This document shows, in pieces, positions 19,047 through 26,562 of a stretch of DNA of 64,000 nt. The stretch's first letter is position 1. Every line of letters starts with the position of its first letter. Under the pieces are notes generated by a model. That model did no database searches, was not told the origin of the DNA, and saw only the letters and a list, made by a program, of their open reading frames with translations. The stretch lies in NCBI RefSeq assembly GCF_018069625.1, contig NZ_CP072941.1, positions 6,448,001 through 6,512,000 on the forward strand, written 5' to 3'. The translations under genes and the position numbers were made by a program. The DNA is from Streptomyces yatensis (GTDB taxonomy: Bacteria > Actinomycetota > Actinomycetes > Streptomycetales > Streptomycetaceae).

Positions 19047-19937
19047 ATGAATGACGCACTTCAGAGCCTTCTCGATCTGCTCGATCTCGAGCAGATCGAG
19101 GAGGACATCTTCCGTGGCACCAGCGACGCCGCCCCCCTCGTACCGCGGGTCTTCGGCGGTCAGGTCGCCGCCCAGGCCCTGGTCGCCGCGGGCCGCACCG
19201 TTCCCGAGGACCGCTCGGCGCATTCGCTGCACGCGTACTTCCTGCGGCCCGGCGACCCCGGGGCGCCCATCGTCTACACCGTCGACCGGATCCGGGACGG
19301 CCACTCCTTCACCACCCGCCGGGTGGTCGCCGTCCAGCACGGGCAGCCGATCTTCCATCTCTCGGCCTCCTTCCAGCTCTACGAGGACGGCCTCGAGCAC
19401 CAGGAGCCGATGCCGGACGTACCGGACCCGCTCACCCTGCCCACCGCCGATGAGCTGCTGCCCCGCTATGAGCACCTCTTCGCTCCCGGGGTGACCCAGC
19501 GGATGCTCCAGGCGCGGGCCTCGATCGATCTGCGGTACGTGGACGAGCCGCCCTTCGGCAGCGTCGGACGGCCGCGCGAACCCAAGTCGCAGGTTTGGTT
19601 CCGGACCAACGGCAAACTGGACGGCGTCGCCGACCACCCCCTGCTCCACGTCTGCCTGGCGACCTATGTGTCCGATATGACGCTGCTGGACTCCATCCTG
19701 CTCGCCCATGGGCGCGGCGGCTGGGCGGTCGGCGACATCGTCGGGGCCAGCCTGGATCACGCCATGTGGTTCCACCGGCCGTTCCGGGTGGACGACTGGC
19801 TGCTGTACGACCAGGAGAGCCCCTCGGCGTCCGGCGGGCGCGGTCTGGCCAAGGGCCGTATCTTCACCGCCGACGGGCGGCTGGCCGTCTCGGTGATCCA
19901 GGAGGGGGTCATGCGGGTGCCGCGCGCGAAGAAGTGA
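19047..19937 (+). CDS. tesB: Acyl-CoA thioesterase II (TesB family)
   Basis: The enzyme hydrolyses acyl-CoA to free acid and CoA. The 296-residue product has the tandem double hot-dog fold: first domain with RVFGGQVAAQALVAAGRTV and HSLHAYFLRPGDP, second with LDHAMWFHRPFRVDDWLLYDQESPSA, GRGLAKGRIFTADGRLAVSV. The catalytic Asp/Thr/Gln set of TesB is consistent with these blocks. It follows the acyl-CoA dehydrogenase by 59 bp on the same strand, so both may act in one acyl-CoA pathway. No clear ribosome site precedes the ATG. Confidence 0.93.
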   Translation: MNDALQSLLDLLDLEQIEEDIFRGTSDAAPLVPRVFGGQVAAQALVAAGRTVPEDRSAHSLHAYFLRPGDPGAPIVYTVDRIRDGHSFTTRRVVAVQHGQPIFHLSASFQLYEDGLEHQEPMPDVPDPLTLPTADELLPRYEHLFAPGVTQRMLQARASIDLRYVDEPPFGSVGRPREPKSQVWFRTNGKLDGVADHPLLHVCLATYVSDMTLLDSILLAHGRGGWAVGDIVGASLDHAMWFHRPFRVDDWLLYDQESPSASGGRGLAKGRIFTADGRLAVSVIQEGVMRVPRAKK

Positions 19938-20094
19938 GCGCGGCGGGCGGCGGGGCCGCCCGGGCTCGTCGGTAGTCCGCGGGGACGGCCGGAATCCGCC
20001 GTCCGCCGGGCGCGAGCGGGGCAGCCAGGGCCCGCCGGGCGCCCGCGGGGGCGGCCAGGGCCCGCCGGGCGTCTGCCGCGGCGGCCCGGCGCCG

Positions 20095-20904
20095 TCAGAA
20101 CTGGGCCGACAGCCCCGCCGCGTCCAGCAGGTACGCCGTCATCGGGTCGTAGAACCGCGGGTTGGTGACGTGGTCGTCCAGCGGGACCACCACCGACAGC
20201 GTGCCCTCGGACTCGCCGAGGAAGAGCGCCGGGTCGTTGCAGTCCGCGTAGCCGACCGCGTCGATGCCCCGTTGGCCCGCGCAGCCCGCCCAGCCGTGGT
20301 CGGCGACCACCAGATCGGGCAGCGGCCGCCCCTCGTGGGCCAGCCCGTCGAGGATCGCCGCCATGGGCGCGGGGGAGTGGGTGTGCCACAGCGTGGCGCC
20401 CCGCTCCAGCATCGCCACATCGCAGAACTGGAAGACGTACCCCTCGTCCGCCTGCAGCCCGCCCGGGATCTCCACGATCTCGCAGCCTGCGGCCCGCAGC
20501 GCCGCCGCCGTGGCCCGGTGGACCTCCAGCAGCCCGCCGGGATGCCCGGTGGCGAACAGCACCCGCTCGTTCGCCTCCGCCGCCTTCCGCAGCACCGAGG
20601 CCATCCGGTCCAGCGCGCCGACCGTCAGCTCCGGGTCGATCGTGTCCTGTCCCGAGCGGTACTCCGGGTCGTCCACCACGCCGCACCGCTCCGCCATGAC
20701 CGCCAGCACGTCCTGCTCGTCGGTCCAGCGGTCGCCCAGTTCCAGGCCGAGCCAGTAGTGGCGGTCGCCGTTCGCGAGCTTGCGGTAGTGGGAGAGGTTG
20801 TTCTCACGAGGAGTGGCGACATCGCCCGCGATGCGCGTACGGATGAGGTGGTCGATCAGTTCGGCACGGCTGGGCACGGAGCTGGGTATCGGCATGTGGC
20901 CCAT
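20095..20904 (-). CDS. Conserved protein, phosphatase-like (function uncertain)
   Basis: The 269-residue cytoplasmic product begins MGHMPIPSS and contains RVLFATGHPGGLLEVH, YVFQFCDVAMLERG, TLWHTHSPAPMAAIL and DLVVADHGWAGCAGQRG. I recall close homologues annotated only as phosphatase in streptomycetes; the His- and Asp-rich motifs would suit a metal-dependent hydrolase, but I cannot assign a substrate. ATG 20904 has GAGAGG six bases upstream; a later ATG at 20895 is possible. It converges with tesB. Confidence 0.65.
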   Translation of the reverse strand: MGHMPIPSSVPSRAELIDHLIRTRIAGDVATPRENNLSHYRKLANGDRHYWLGLELGDRWTDEQDVLAVMAERCGVVDDPEYRSGQDTIDPELTVGALDRMASVLRKAAEANERVLFATGHPGGLLEVHRATAAALRAAGCEIVEIPGGLQADEGYVFQFCDVAMLERGATLWHTHSPAPMAAILDGLAHEGRPLPDLVVADHGWAGCAGQRGIDAVGYADCNDPALFLGESEGTLSVVVPLDDHVTNPRFYDPMTAYLLDAAGLSAQF

Positions 20905-21044
20905 TGTCGCCTCTCCGACGGGGGAATGGGGACATCCGCCGCCGGTCGGGCGTGATGCGACCATGGCGAAATTCCGGATGTCGGCCCGGACGGCCGCCGC
21001 CCGGGCCCCCGTATCGGGCCTCACGCCCGGGCCCCGTATCTGGC

Positions 21045-22436
21045 CTAGCGGCCGGGCCGACGGCTCCGGCCGGAGCGGCGGGGGGCGCCGGGGCGGCGCG
21101 CACGCTGCGGTTGGGGCTGGGGCGCGCTGATGATCACGGGCACGCCGGAGGGTTCCTGGGCGCCGGTGATCCGGGTGAGTTCGGGGTCGGCGGAGTGGAC
21201 CTGGGCGGTCTGCGGGGTGATGCCCGCGTCGGCCATGAGACGGCCCATCTCCCGGCGCTGGTCCGGGGTGACCAGCGTGATGACGCTGCCGGATCCGCCC
21301 GCGCGGGCGGTGCGGCCGCCGCGGTGCAGATAGTCCTTGTGGTCCGCGGGCGGGTCGACATTGACGACCAGATCGAGATCGTCCACATGGATGCCCCGGG
21401 CCGCGACGTTCGTGGCCACCAGCGCGGTGACATGGCCGGACCTGAACTGGTCCAGGGTCCGGGTGCGCTGCGGCTGGGACTTGCCGCCGTGCAGCGCGGC
21501 CGCCCGGACGCCGCTGGTCAGCAGATGCCGGGTGAGCCGGTCGACGGCGCGCTTGGTGTCCAGGAAGAGGATGACGCGGCCGTCCCGGGCGGCCACCCGG
21601 GTGACGACGGAGCGCTTGTCGGTGTCCGCGATGTGCAGGACGTGGTGCTCCATCGTGGTGACGGCACCGGCGGACGGGTCGACCGAGTGCACGGCCGGGT
21701 CGTCGAGGAACTGGCGCGTCAGCTTGCTGATGTCATGGTCGAGGGTCGCGGAGAACAGCAGGCGCTGGCCGTCGGCGGGGACCTGCCGCAGCAGCCGGGT
21801 CACCTGGGGCAGGAAGCCCATGTCGGCCATCTGGTCGGCCTCGTCGAGGACGGTGGTGCGCACCTGGTCCAGCCGGCAGTCGCCGCGTTCGATCAGGTCG
21901 TAGAGGCGCCCGGGGGTCGCGATGACCACCTCCGCGCCCTTGCGCAGGGCATCGGCCTGGCGGTTGATCGACATGCCGCCGACCACCGTGGCCGCACGCA
22001 GCCCCAGCCGCCGGGCATAGGGGGTGAGCGCCTCGGTGACCTGCTGGGCCAGCTCCCGGGTGGGGACCAGCACCAGTGCGAGGGGGCTGCGGGGCTCCGC
22101 GCGCTGCCCGGCGGTGCGGGCCAGCAGGGCGAGGCCGAAGGCGAGGGTCTTGCCGGAGCCGGTCCGGCCACGGCCCAGTACGTCCCGGCCGGCGAGTGCG
22201 TTGGGGAGGGTGGCCGCCTGAATGGGGAACGGCACGGTGACGCCCTGCTCGGTCAGCTCCGTGATCAGCTCCTTCGGCATGTCGAGCTCGGCGAAGGAGG
22301 AGACGGCGGGCAGCACCGGGGTGGAACCGGGCGCAAGGGCGAATTCACCCGCGCCGGATGGGCGGGGGCGCCCACTGACGGCGGAACGGGAGGGGACGGG
22401 TTTTTTGCGGCGGTGCGAGCGGGTGGTTCGGGTCAA
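21045..22436 (-). CDS. DEAD-box ATP-dependent RNA helicase
   Basis: The 463-residue product has all helicase motifs: Q motif (VPFPIQAATLP), Walker A GRTGSGKT, PTRELAQQ, TPGRL, DEAD in VLDEADQMADMGF, SAT, and HRGGRTARAG at motif VI. A basic low-complexity N-terminus and a short basic C-terminus (RARRPGAPRRSGRSRR) probably aid RNA binding. It lies immediately downstream of the cold-shock gene, separated by a strong terminator, and both are typical of RNA remodelling in the cold. Confidence 0.95.
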   Translation of the reverse strand: MTRTTRSHRRKKPVPSRSAVSGRPRPSGAGEFALAPGSTPVLPAVSSFAELDMPKELITELTEQGVTVPFPIQAATLPNALAGRDVLGRGRTGSGKTLAFGLALLARTAGQRAEPRSPLALVLVPTRELAQQVTEALTPYARRLGLRAATVVGGMSINRQADALRKGAEVVIATPGRLYDLIERGDCRLDQVRTTVLDEADQMADMGFLPQVTRLLRQVPADGQRLLFSATLDHDISKLTRQFLDDPAVHSVDPSAGAVTTMEHHVLHIADTDKRSVVTRVAARDGRVILFLDTKRAVDRLTRHLLTSGVRAAALHGGKSQPQRTRTLDQFRSGHVTALVATNVAARGIHVDDLDLVVNVDPPADHKDYLHRGGRTARAGGSGSVITLVTPDQRREMGRLMADAGITPQTAQVHSADPELTRITGAQEPSGVPVIISAPQPQPQRARRPGAPRRSGRSRRPGR

Positions 22437-22476
22437 CGCGGTGCCTTTCGGCTGGGCGTGGTCTGTGGAAATGCGT

Positions 22477-22520
22477 ACGAGCCGGGGCCCGCACCCCTTC
22501 AGGTGCGGGCCCCGGCTCGT
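22477..22520 (-). terminator. Strong terminator between csp and helicase gene
   Basis: A perfect 19-bp stem (22477-22495 with 22502-22520) and a 6-nt loop CCTTCA lie 15 bp beyond the cold-shock gene stop. It is among the longest hairpins in the window and should end most csp transcripts, perhaps letting some through to the helicase gene. Confidence 0.85.
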
Positions 22521-22534
22521 GACAGGCGCTGCTA

Positions 22535-22738
22535 TCAGGCGGGAACGATGTTCTCGGCCTGCGGGCCCTTCTGGCCCTGCGTGACGTCGAAGGTCACCTT
22601 CTGGCCTTCCTGCAGCTCACGGAAGCCCTGGGTGGCGATGTTCGAGTAGTGGGCGAAGACGTCGGCGCCGCCACCGTCCTGCTCGATGAAGCCGAAGCCC
22701 TTTTCCGCGTTGAACCACTTCACGGTGCCAGTAGCCAT
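22535..22738 (-). CDS. Cold-shock protein (CspA family)
   Basis: The 67-residue single-domain OB-fold protein has RNP1 KGFGFIEQ and RNP2 VFAHYS, and begins [14 protein letters not shown]. It is an RNA chaperone. ATG 22738 has a good AAGGAGA site. The upstream 180 bp is AT-richer and U-rich on the transcript side (TTTTTTGTTT), as in long cold-shock leaders. Confidence 0.96.
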   Translation of the reverse strand: MATGTVKWFNAEKGFGFIEQDGGGADVFAHYSNIATQGFRELQEGQKVTFDVTQGQKGPQAENIVPA

Positions 22739-23033
22739 GTCATTCTCCTTTTTGCTGGGATCGGTCCGGAACGCGCAGGAAACGCGCCCCGAGTCGCCGA
22801 AATGACCCCATCCGGAAATGACCGGCGGAAACAAAAAATGCGCCGGACGCTACATATCGTCAGGCGCACACAAGTCCATGGGTACCAAAACTGCAACTAG
22901 TAAGGACCCTATCACGTGCCACCTCGGAACGGCGGGAACCACGTGAGCGATTTTTGCCGCCGGGCTGTGCCATCCCGCTGCGAGGTGTGACACGCTGGTC
23001 GTCCCGGCTCCCTTCTCTCCCCGTTGAGGCACT
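22739..23033. promoter_or_regulatory. Divergent promoter region and csp leader
   Basis: About 295 bp separates csp (leftward) from the small gene at 23034 (rightward). The csp side has low-GC stretches suited to a long 5' leader; a TACTAGT-like box occurs near 22898. I could not assign a full promoter. Confidence 0.4.
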
Positions 23034-23333
23034 ATGCGCTGCATCATCGCCAATTTCGCCTTCGACCTGACCGCGCGCGAGGTGACGGACGCGATGAGCG
23101 GCGTCAGCCCGGAGCCGATCACCGGCCCATCGGTCCAGATCGGCCGTCGTGCCTACCCGGTCAAGCAGGTCGGAGCCGTGGTCACCCGCCAGGACCGCCG
23201 CGATTTCACGGCGGGCGAGGTGATCCGGGCGATGACGCGCCTCGGCTTCACCTGTCACCCGGCGCCCGCGGTCGCGGCGGCCGACCCCGTCGAGACCGCC
23301 TCGGACCTTCTGGGCAAGCCGCTGGAGGGCTGA
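23034..23333 (+). CDS. Conserved small protein of unknown function
   Basis: The 99-residue product (MRCIIANFAFDLTAREV...) has a mixed alpha/beta pattern, with a repeated helix phrase: LTAREVTDAMSGVSPEPI and FTAGEVIRAMTRLGFTC. GAGG lies five bases before the ATG. I recognise it only as a streptomycete hypothetical found beside csp/helicase pairs, so a role with RNA in the cold is an inference from context. Confidence 0.7.
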   Translation: MRCIIANFAFDLTAREVTDAMSGVSPEPITGPSVQIGRRAYPVKQVGAVVTRQDRRDFTAGEVIRAMTRLGFTCHPAPAVAAADPVETASDLLGKPLEG

Positions 23334-23449
23334 CACCCGACGGTGCGGCGCGGGCGCGGTAAGGGCGTCGAGAAGGCGCTGACCTCCTGCGCTGCCGCGA
23401 GCGGGCCACATCATCGGCCGTCCATGGCGGCCATGCACGAACTTAAGCG

Positions 23450-23479
23450 TTGACTTATATAAGCGGCGACTGTCATAGT
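23450..23479 (+). promoter_or_regulatory. Promoter and operator of the ArsR-AHSA1 operon
   Basis: TTGACT (23450-23455), 18 bp, CATAGT (23474-23479); the GTG start begins seven bases after the -10, so the mRNA is probably leaderless. The 10-bp palindrome CTTATATAAG (23454-23463) overlaps the -35 and a half-copy CTTAAG lies just upstream, fitting an ArsR autorepression site. Confidence 0.65.
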
Positions 23480-23485
23480 CCTGGC

Positions 23486-23857
23486 GTGCACGCACTCGAT
23501 GTCCTCGGAGACCCCGTTCGGCGCCGGATATTGGAGCTGCTGGCCGCGGGGGAGCGATCCTCCGGCGAGGTCAGCACCGTGATCCGGTCTGAGTTCGGCA
23601 TCTCGCAGCCCGCCGTGTCACAGCATCTGCGGGTGTTGCGGGAGGGCGGATTCGCCTCCGTACGGGCCGAGGGCACACGGCGGTTATACGCCGTCGAGGC
23701 CGCGCCCCTGCGGGAGGTCGACCGGTGGCTGGACCAGTTCCGGGGCTTCTGGGAGCAGCGGCTGGACGCGCTGGGGACCGAACTGGCGCGGGGCAAGCGC
23801 CGGCGGCGGCTCGATCAGGAGCGTGGCGGCGACAGTCGAACCGGTGAGGAAACATAA
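23486..23857 (+). CDS. ArsR-family transcriptional regulator with a TTA codon
   Basis: The 123-residue product is a winged-helix ArsR protein: ALDVLGDPVRRRILELLAAG, recognition helix FGISQPAVSQHLRVLREGG, wing VRAEGTRRLYAVE, and a C-terminal dimer helix. No metal-binding Cys pair is visible in the usual positions, so it belongs to the group paired with AHSA1/SRPBCC proteins rather than to metal sensors. Leu67 is a TTA codon (23684-23686). Start GTG 23486 is chosen because the -10 box lies seven bases before it; an ATG 12 codons upstream would lie within the promoter. The next gene follows by 3 bp. Confidence 0.9.
   Translation: MHALDVLGDPVRRRILELLAAGERSSGEVSTVIRSEFGISQPAVSQHLRVLREGGFASVRAEGTRRLYAVEAAPLREVDRWLDQFRGFWEQRLDALGTELARGKRRRRLDQERGGDSRTGEET
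23684..23686 (+). promoter_or_regulatory. TTA leucine codon in arsR-type gene
   Basis: Codon 67 (in RRLYAV) is TTA in frame with GTG 23486. The downstream AHSA1 gene, 3 bp after the stop, may be affected through coupled translation. Confidence 0.85.
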
Positions 23858-23860
23858 GTC

Positions 23861-24490
23861 ATGAGCGAGATCGTCGACCAGATCAACGACGTCCACCGCG
23901 AGGCCGGCACCCGTCAGGTGCCCGACGGCGAGGCCCGTACCGTCCTGCTGCGGCGCACCTACGACGCCGCGATCGAGGACGTATGGGACGCGTGCACCGA
24001 TCCGCAGCGGATCAGCCGCTGGTTCCTGCCGGTGAGCGGCGACCTGAAGCTCGGCGGCCACTACCAGCTGGAGGGCAACGCGGGCGGCGAGATCCTGCGC
24101 TGCGAACCCCCGCGGCTGCTCGCGGTGAGCTGGCTGTTCGGCGAGAACCCCGGCTTCAGCGAGGTCGAGGTGCGGCTGAGCGCCGAGGGCGAGGATCGGA
24201 CCGTCTTCGAACTGGAGCATGTCGCCGTCGTACCGCCCGAGATGTGGGACCAGTTCGGCCCCGGCGCGGTCGGCGTCGGCTGGGACGGGGCACTGCTCGG
24301 CCTCGCCCTGCATCTGGTGGGGCAGACGCCCGCCGACCCGGAGGCCTGGCAGACCTCGGACGAGGCGCGGGAGTTCATGACCCGCTCCAGCGCGGCCTGG
24401 GGCGCGGCGCACGAAGCCTCGGGGGCTCCGGCGGAGGTCGCGGCCGCGACGATGCGGGCGACCACGGAGTTCTACGTACCCCAGGGGTAG
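23861..24490 (+). CDS. AHSA1/SRPBCC-domain protein
   Basis: The 209-residue product has the START-like ligand-pocket fold of the AHSA1 group: VLLRRTYDAAIEDVWDACTDPQRISRWFLPVSGD, the GGHYQLEGNAGGEILRCEPPRLLAVSW block, and a helical C-terminal extension of about 60 residues. Proteins like this are regularly co-transcribed with a small ArsR regulator. The cavity probably binds a hydrophobic molecule; which one is unknown. A GGTGAGGAAAC sequence precedes the ATG. Confidence 0.9.
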   Translation: MSEIVDQINDVHREAGTRQVPDGEARTVLLRRTYDAAIEDVWDACTDPQRISRWFLPVSGDLKLGGHYQLEGNAGGEILRCEPPRLLAVSWLFGENPGFSEVEVRLSAEGEDRTVFELEHVAVVPPEMWDQFGPGAVGVGWDGALLGLALHLVGQTPADPEAWQTSDEAREFMTRSSAAWGAAHEASGAPAEVAAATMRATTEFYVPQG

Positions 24491-24538
24491 TCGTCTGACC
24501 CGCCGTGCGGGTCCGCCGTGCGGTGCTCCCGGGGCGGG

Positions 24539-24652
24539 TCACAGCTTCAGCCGTGCCGCCACCGGCAGATGATCGCTGTCGGTGGCGGGCAGCGTCCAGG
24601 ACGAGCGCGGGTCCACGCCGCGGACGAGTATGTGGTCGATCCTCGGCTTGGA
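24539..24652 (-). pseudogene. C-terminal fragment of an endonuclease/exonuclease/phosphatase (EEP) family gene
   Basis: An in-frame piece of 37 residues and a stop codon reads IDHILVRGVDPRSSWTLPAT then DSDHLPVAARLKL; the IDHILV and SDHLPV motifs are the last catalytic blocks of EEP-fold phosphodiesterases (DNase I-like). Nothing of the rest of the domain is present: directly upstream on the same strand lies a fragment of an M1 peptidase in another frame. The fragment has no start. Confidence 0.8.
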
Positions 24653-25300
24653 GGTCCTTCGGCGCGGTGACGCGGAAGGTGAACCGGGCCCTGTCGGTCG
24701 GGTAGTCGTTGGCGGGGAAGAACATATGCGCCCGGTCCGGCCGGCCGAACACCACGAAGCCGTCCTTCTTGTTCACCCACGGGGTCAGGCGTGGTGCGGG
24801 ACTGGTCGGGTCGCCGGGCCGGGTCCGGTTGTCGCTCCGGTCGACGCGGTAGGCGATGTTCACCTCGAACGGCCGGCCCTTGCCGAGCGCCTGCCGCGGC
24901 GTGATGTCCAGCTTCTCGCCCGCCTTGTCCACGGCGAAGCGGGCCGGCTCGCCCTGGACGGTGACCGTCTCGATCTCGTCCACGGCCGCGTCGAGGCTGA
25001 ACCGGGACAGCGCCTGGGTGGCGGTGGCCCGGATCCGCACGGAGGAGTCCATCAGCGTGGTGCCGGGCCGGTAGGTGTAGCCGACGTCGTACGAGTGGAC
25101 GTCGTAGCCGCCGTTGCCCAGATACGGCAGCAGCCGGTCACCGGCGCTCCGGGCGTCGGGGGGGCCGGGTCGCCCGCGGAGGCACCGGCCCCGCCGGGCG
25201 GACCGGCCGCGACGGTCGCCATCGCCGCCGTCGAGGCCGCCATGGCCATGAGCACGGTACGGCGGCGGCGCGCCCGGTGGTGGGTGGGGGCAGGGGACAT
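24653..25300 (-). pseudogene. Truncated and frameshifted M1-family metallopeptidase gene
   Basis: A secreted M1 aminopeptidase N-terminus is recognisable: a signal peptide from ATG 25300 (RRRRTVLMAMAASTAAMATV) in one frame, then a shift at a run of seven G (25158-25164), after which LLPYLGNGGYDVHSYDVGY and the N-terminal beta domain continue in a second frame up to TFRVTAPKDL. The gluzincin HExxH domain is missing; the sequence passes directly into the EEP fragment. So there are two lesions: an indel and a large deletion with fusion. Confidence 0.85.
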
Positions 25301-25595
25301 CGTGACCTCCTACGGTGAGACCGGTGCGCCGCATCGGCGCACCGGCGTCACCTTGGGCGAAGGAGATCTCCGCCCCGGCGGAGCGGGGCCTCCGGAGCCG
25401 CTCGGCTGTGCATCAACCGCGTATCGGCCGTAGCCGCGTATCAGCCGTCACCACGTAGGTACCGGCCGTCGGCCCGGGCACCGTCGCGGCGCGCAGGGCG
25501 ATCACCGCGGCGGCCCGACCCCCTACCCGTCATACCTGGGGACTACCGCGCGGATGCACTCCCCGGTGGGACGCCAACCACACGGCCGACTCCAT
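25301..25595. other. Intergenic stretch upstream of the hydrolase operon
   Basis: About 300 bp separates the broken M1 gene from the rightward hydrolase operon. I see no coding frame. It should hold the promoter of the operon, but no clear -10/-35 pair stands out. Confidence 0.4.
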
Positions 25596-25628
25596 AACTT
25601 CCGTACTCACACCAGCTGTCGGTACGGA
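25596..25628 (+). promoter_or_regulatory. Hairpin overlapping the ribosome site of the hydrolase operon
   Basis: CTTCCGTAC (25596-25604) pairs perfectly with GTACGGAAG (25620-25628), loop 15 nt. The right arm covers part of the ribosome site GGAAGGA (25625-25631) of the gene starting at 25639, so the structure could hide the site. Confidence 0.45.
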
Positions 25629-25638
25629 AGGAACAGCC

Positions 25639-26562
25639 ATGGCGTCCCGTCTTCGCCGCGCCCTGCTCGTGGCGCTCGTCACCACCTCGGTGGTGGTGCC
25701 CCTGATGGGGGCCGCAGGGCCGAGCGAGGTGCCGGCGCCCGCACCCGTGGCGCTGGGGCCCGTGAGCGTCCAGGGGCTGGACCACCGGTACGCGGCCAAC
25801 CGGGAGGGGATCGGGGCGGCCGAGGCGATGGCGGCCCGGCACGGCGACCGCGCGCGGGAGCGGGCGCTGCGGAAGATGCGGAAGCCGTCGCGGCACTTCC
25901 TGTCCTTCGACGGGCGGGACGGCGGCCGCGCCGTCGAGGTGTACGGGGACCTGGGCCGGGCCACACGCGTCGCCGTACTGGTGCCGGGGTCGGACACCAA
26001 CCTGGAGACATACGACCGGTTCCGGGCCGGGGCCCTCGCGCTGAGCCATCAACTCGGCAGCCGTACCGCCGTCGTCAGCTGGCTCGGGTACAAGACGCCG
26101 GGCACCGTGGGACCCGAGGTGCTGACCACGGGCCTGGCCGCCGGTGCCGCTCCCCGACTGGCCGCATTCGTACGGGAGTTGAACGCGGCCAAGCCCCGGG
26201 CCCGGATCTCGCTGCTGTGCCACTCCTACGGTTCGGTGGTCTGCGCCCGAGCCGCGCGGGGGCTGAACGCCGCGGACATCGTCCTGTACGGCAGCCCCGG
26301 GACCGGGTTCGACGACGCCCGGCAGCTGCACACCCGGGCCACCGTCTGGGCCGGGCGGGGCGGGAACGACTGGATCGGCGGGGTGCCGCATGTGCGGATC
26401 CGGCTGCTGGGCACGACCGTCGGCTTCGGGACCGATCCCGTCTCCGGGCGGTTCGGGGCACGGAAATTCGACGCGGGGGACGTCGGGCACAGCGACTATC
26501 TCAAGCCCGGATCCGCCGCCCTGGCGAGCATGGGCCGGATCGTGGAGGGCCGCTATGCGTGA
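25639..26562 (+). CDS. Secreted alpha/beta hydrolase (DUF1023 family)
   Basis: The 307-residue product has a Sec signal (SRLRRALLVALVTTSVVVPL) and a DUF1023 alpha/beta-hydrolase domain: VAVLVPGSDTNLETYDRF, the nucleophile elbow CHSYGS, and a C-terminal His in DVGHSDYLKPGSAA. The substrate is unknown; lipase/esterase activity is the family guess. The ATG has GGAAGGA upstream, partly inside a hairpin. The downstream membrane acyltransferase gene overlaps by 8 bp, so the two are co-translated and probably act together on a surface molecule. Confidence 0.88.
   Translation: MASRLRRALLVALVTTSVVVPLMGAAGPSEVPAPAPVALGPVSVQGLDHRYAANREGIGAAEAMAARHGDRARERALRKMRKPSRHFLSFDGRDGGRAVEVYGDLGRATRVAVLVPGSDTNLETYDRFRAGALALSHQLGSRTAVVSWLGYKTPGTVGPEVLTTGLAAGAAPRLAAFVRELNAAKPRARISLLCHSYGSVVCARAARGLNAADIVLYGSPGTGFDDARQLHTRATVWAGRGGNDWIGGVPHVRIRLLGTTVGFGTDPVSGRFGARKFDAGDVGHSDYLKPGSAALASMGRIVEGRYA

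Noticed and set aside
26390..26554. Upstream extension of the acyltransferase frame
   Set aside because: It lies inside the hydrolase gene in another frame; ATG 26555 with GGAGG and an 8-bp overlap is the better start.
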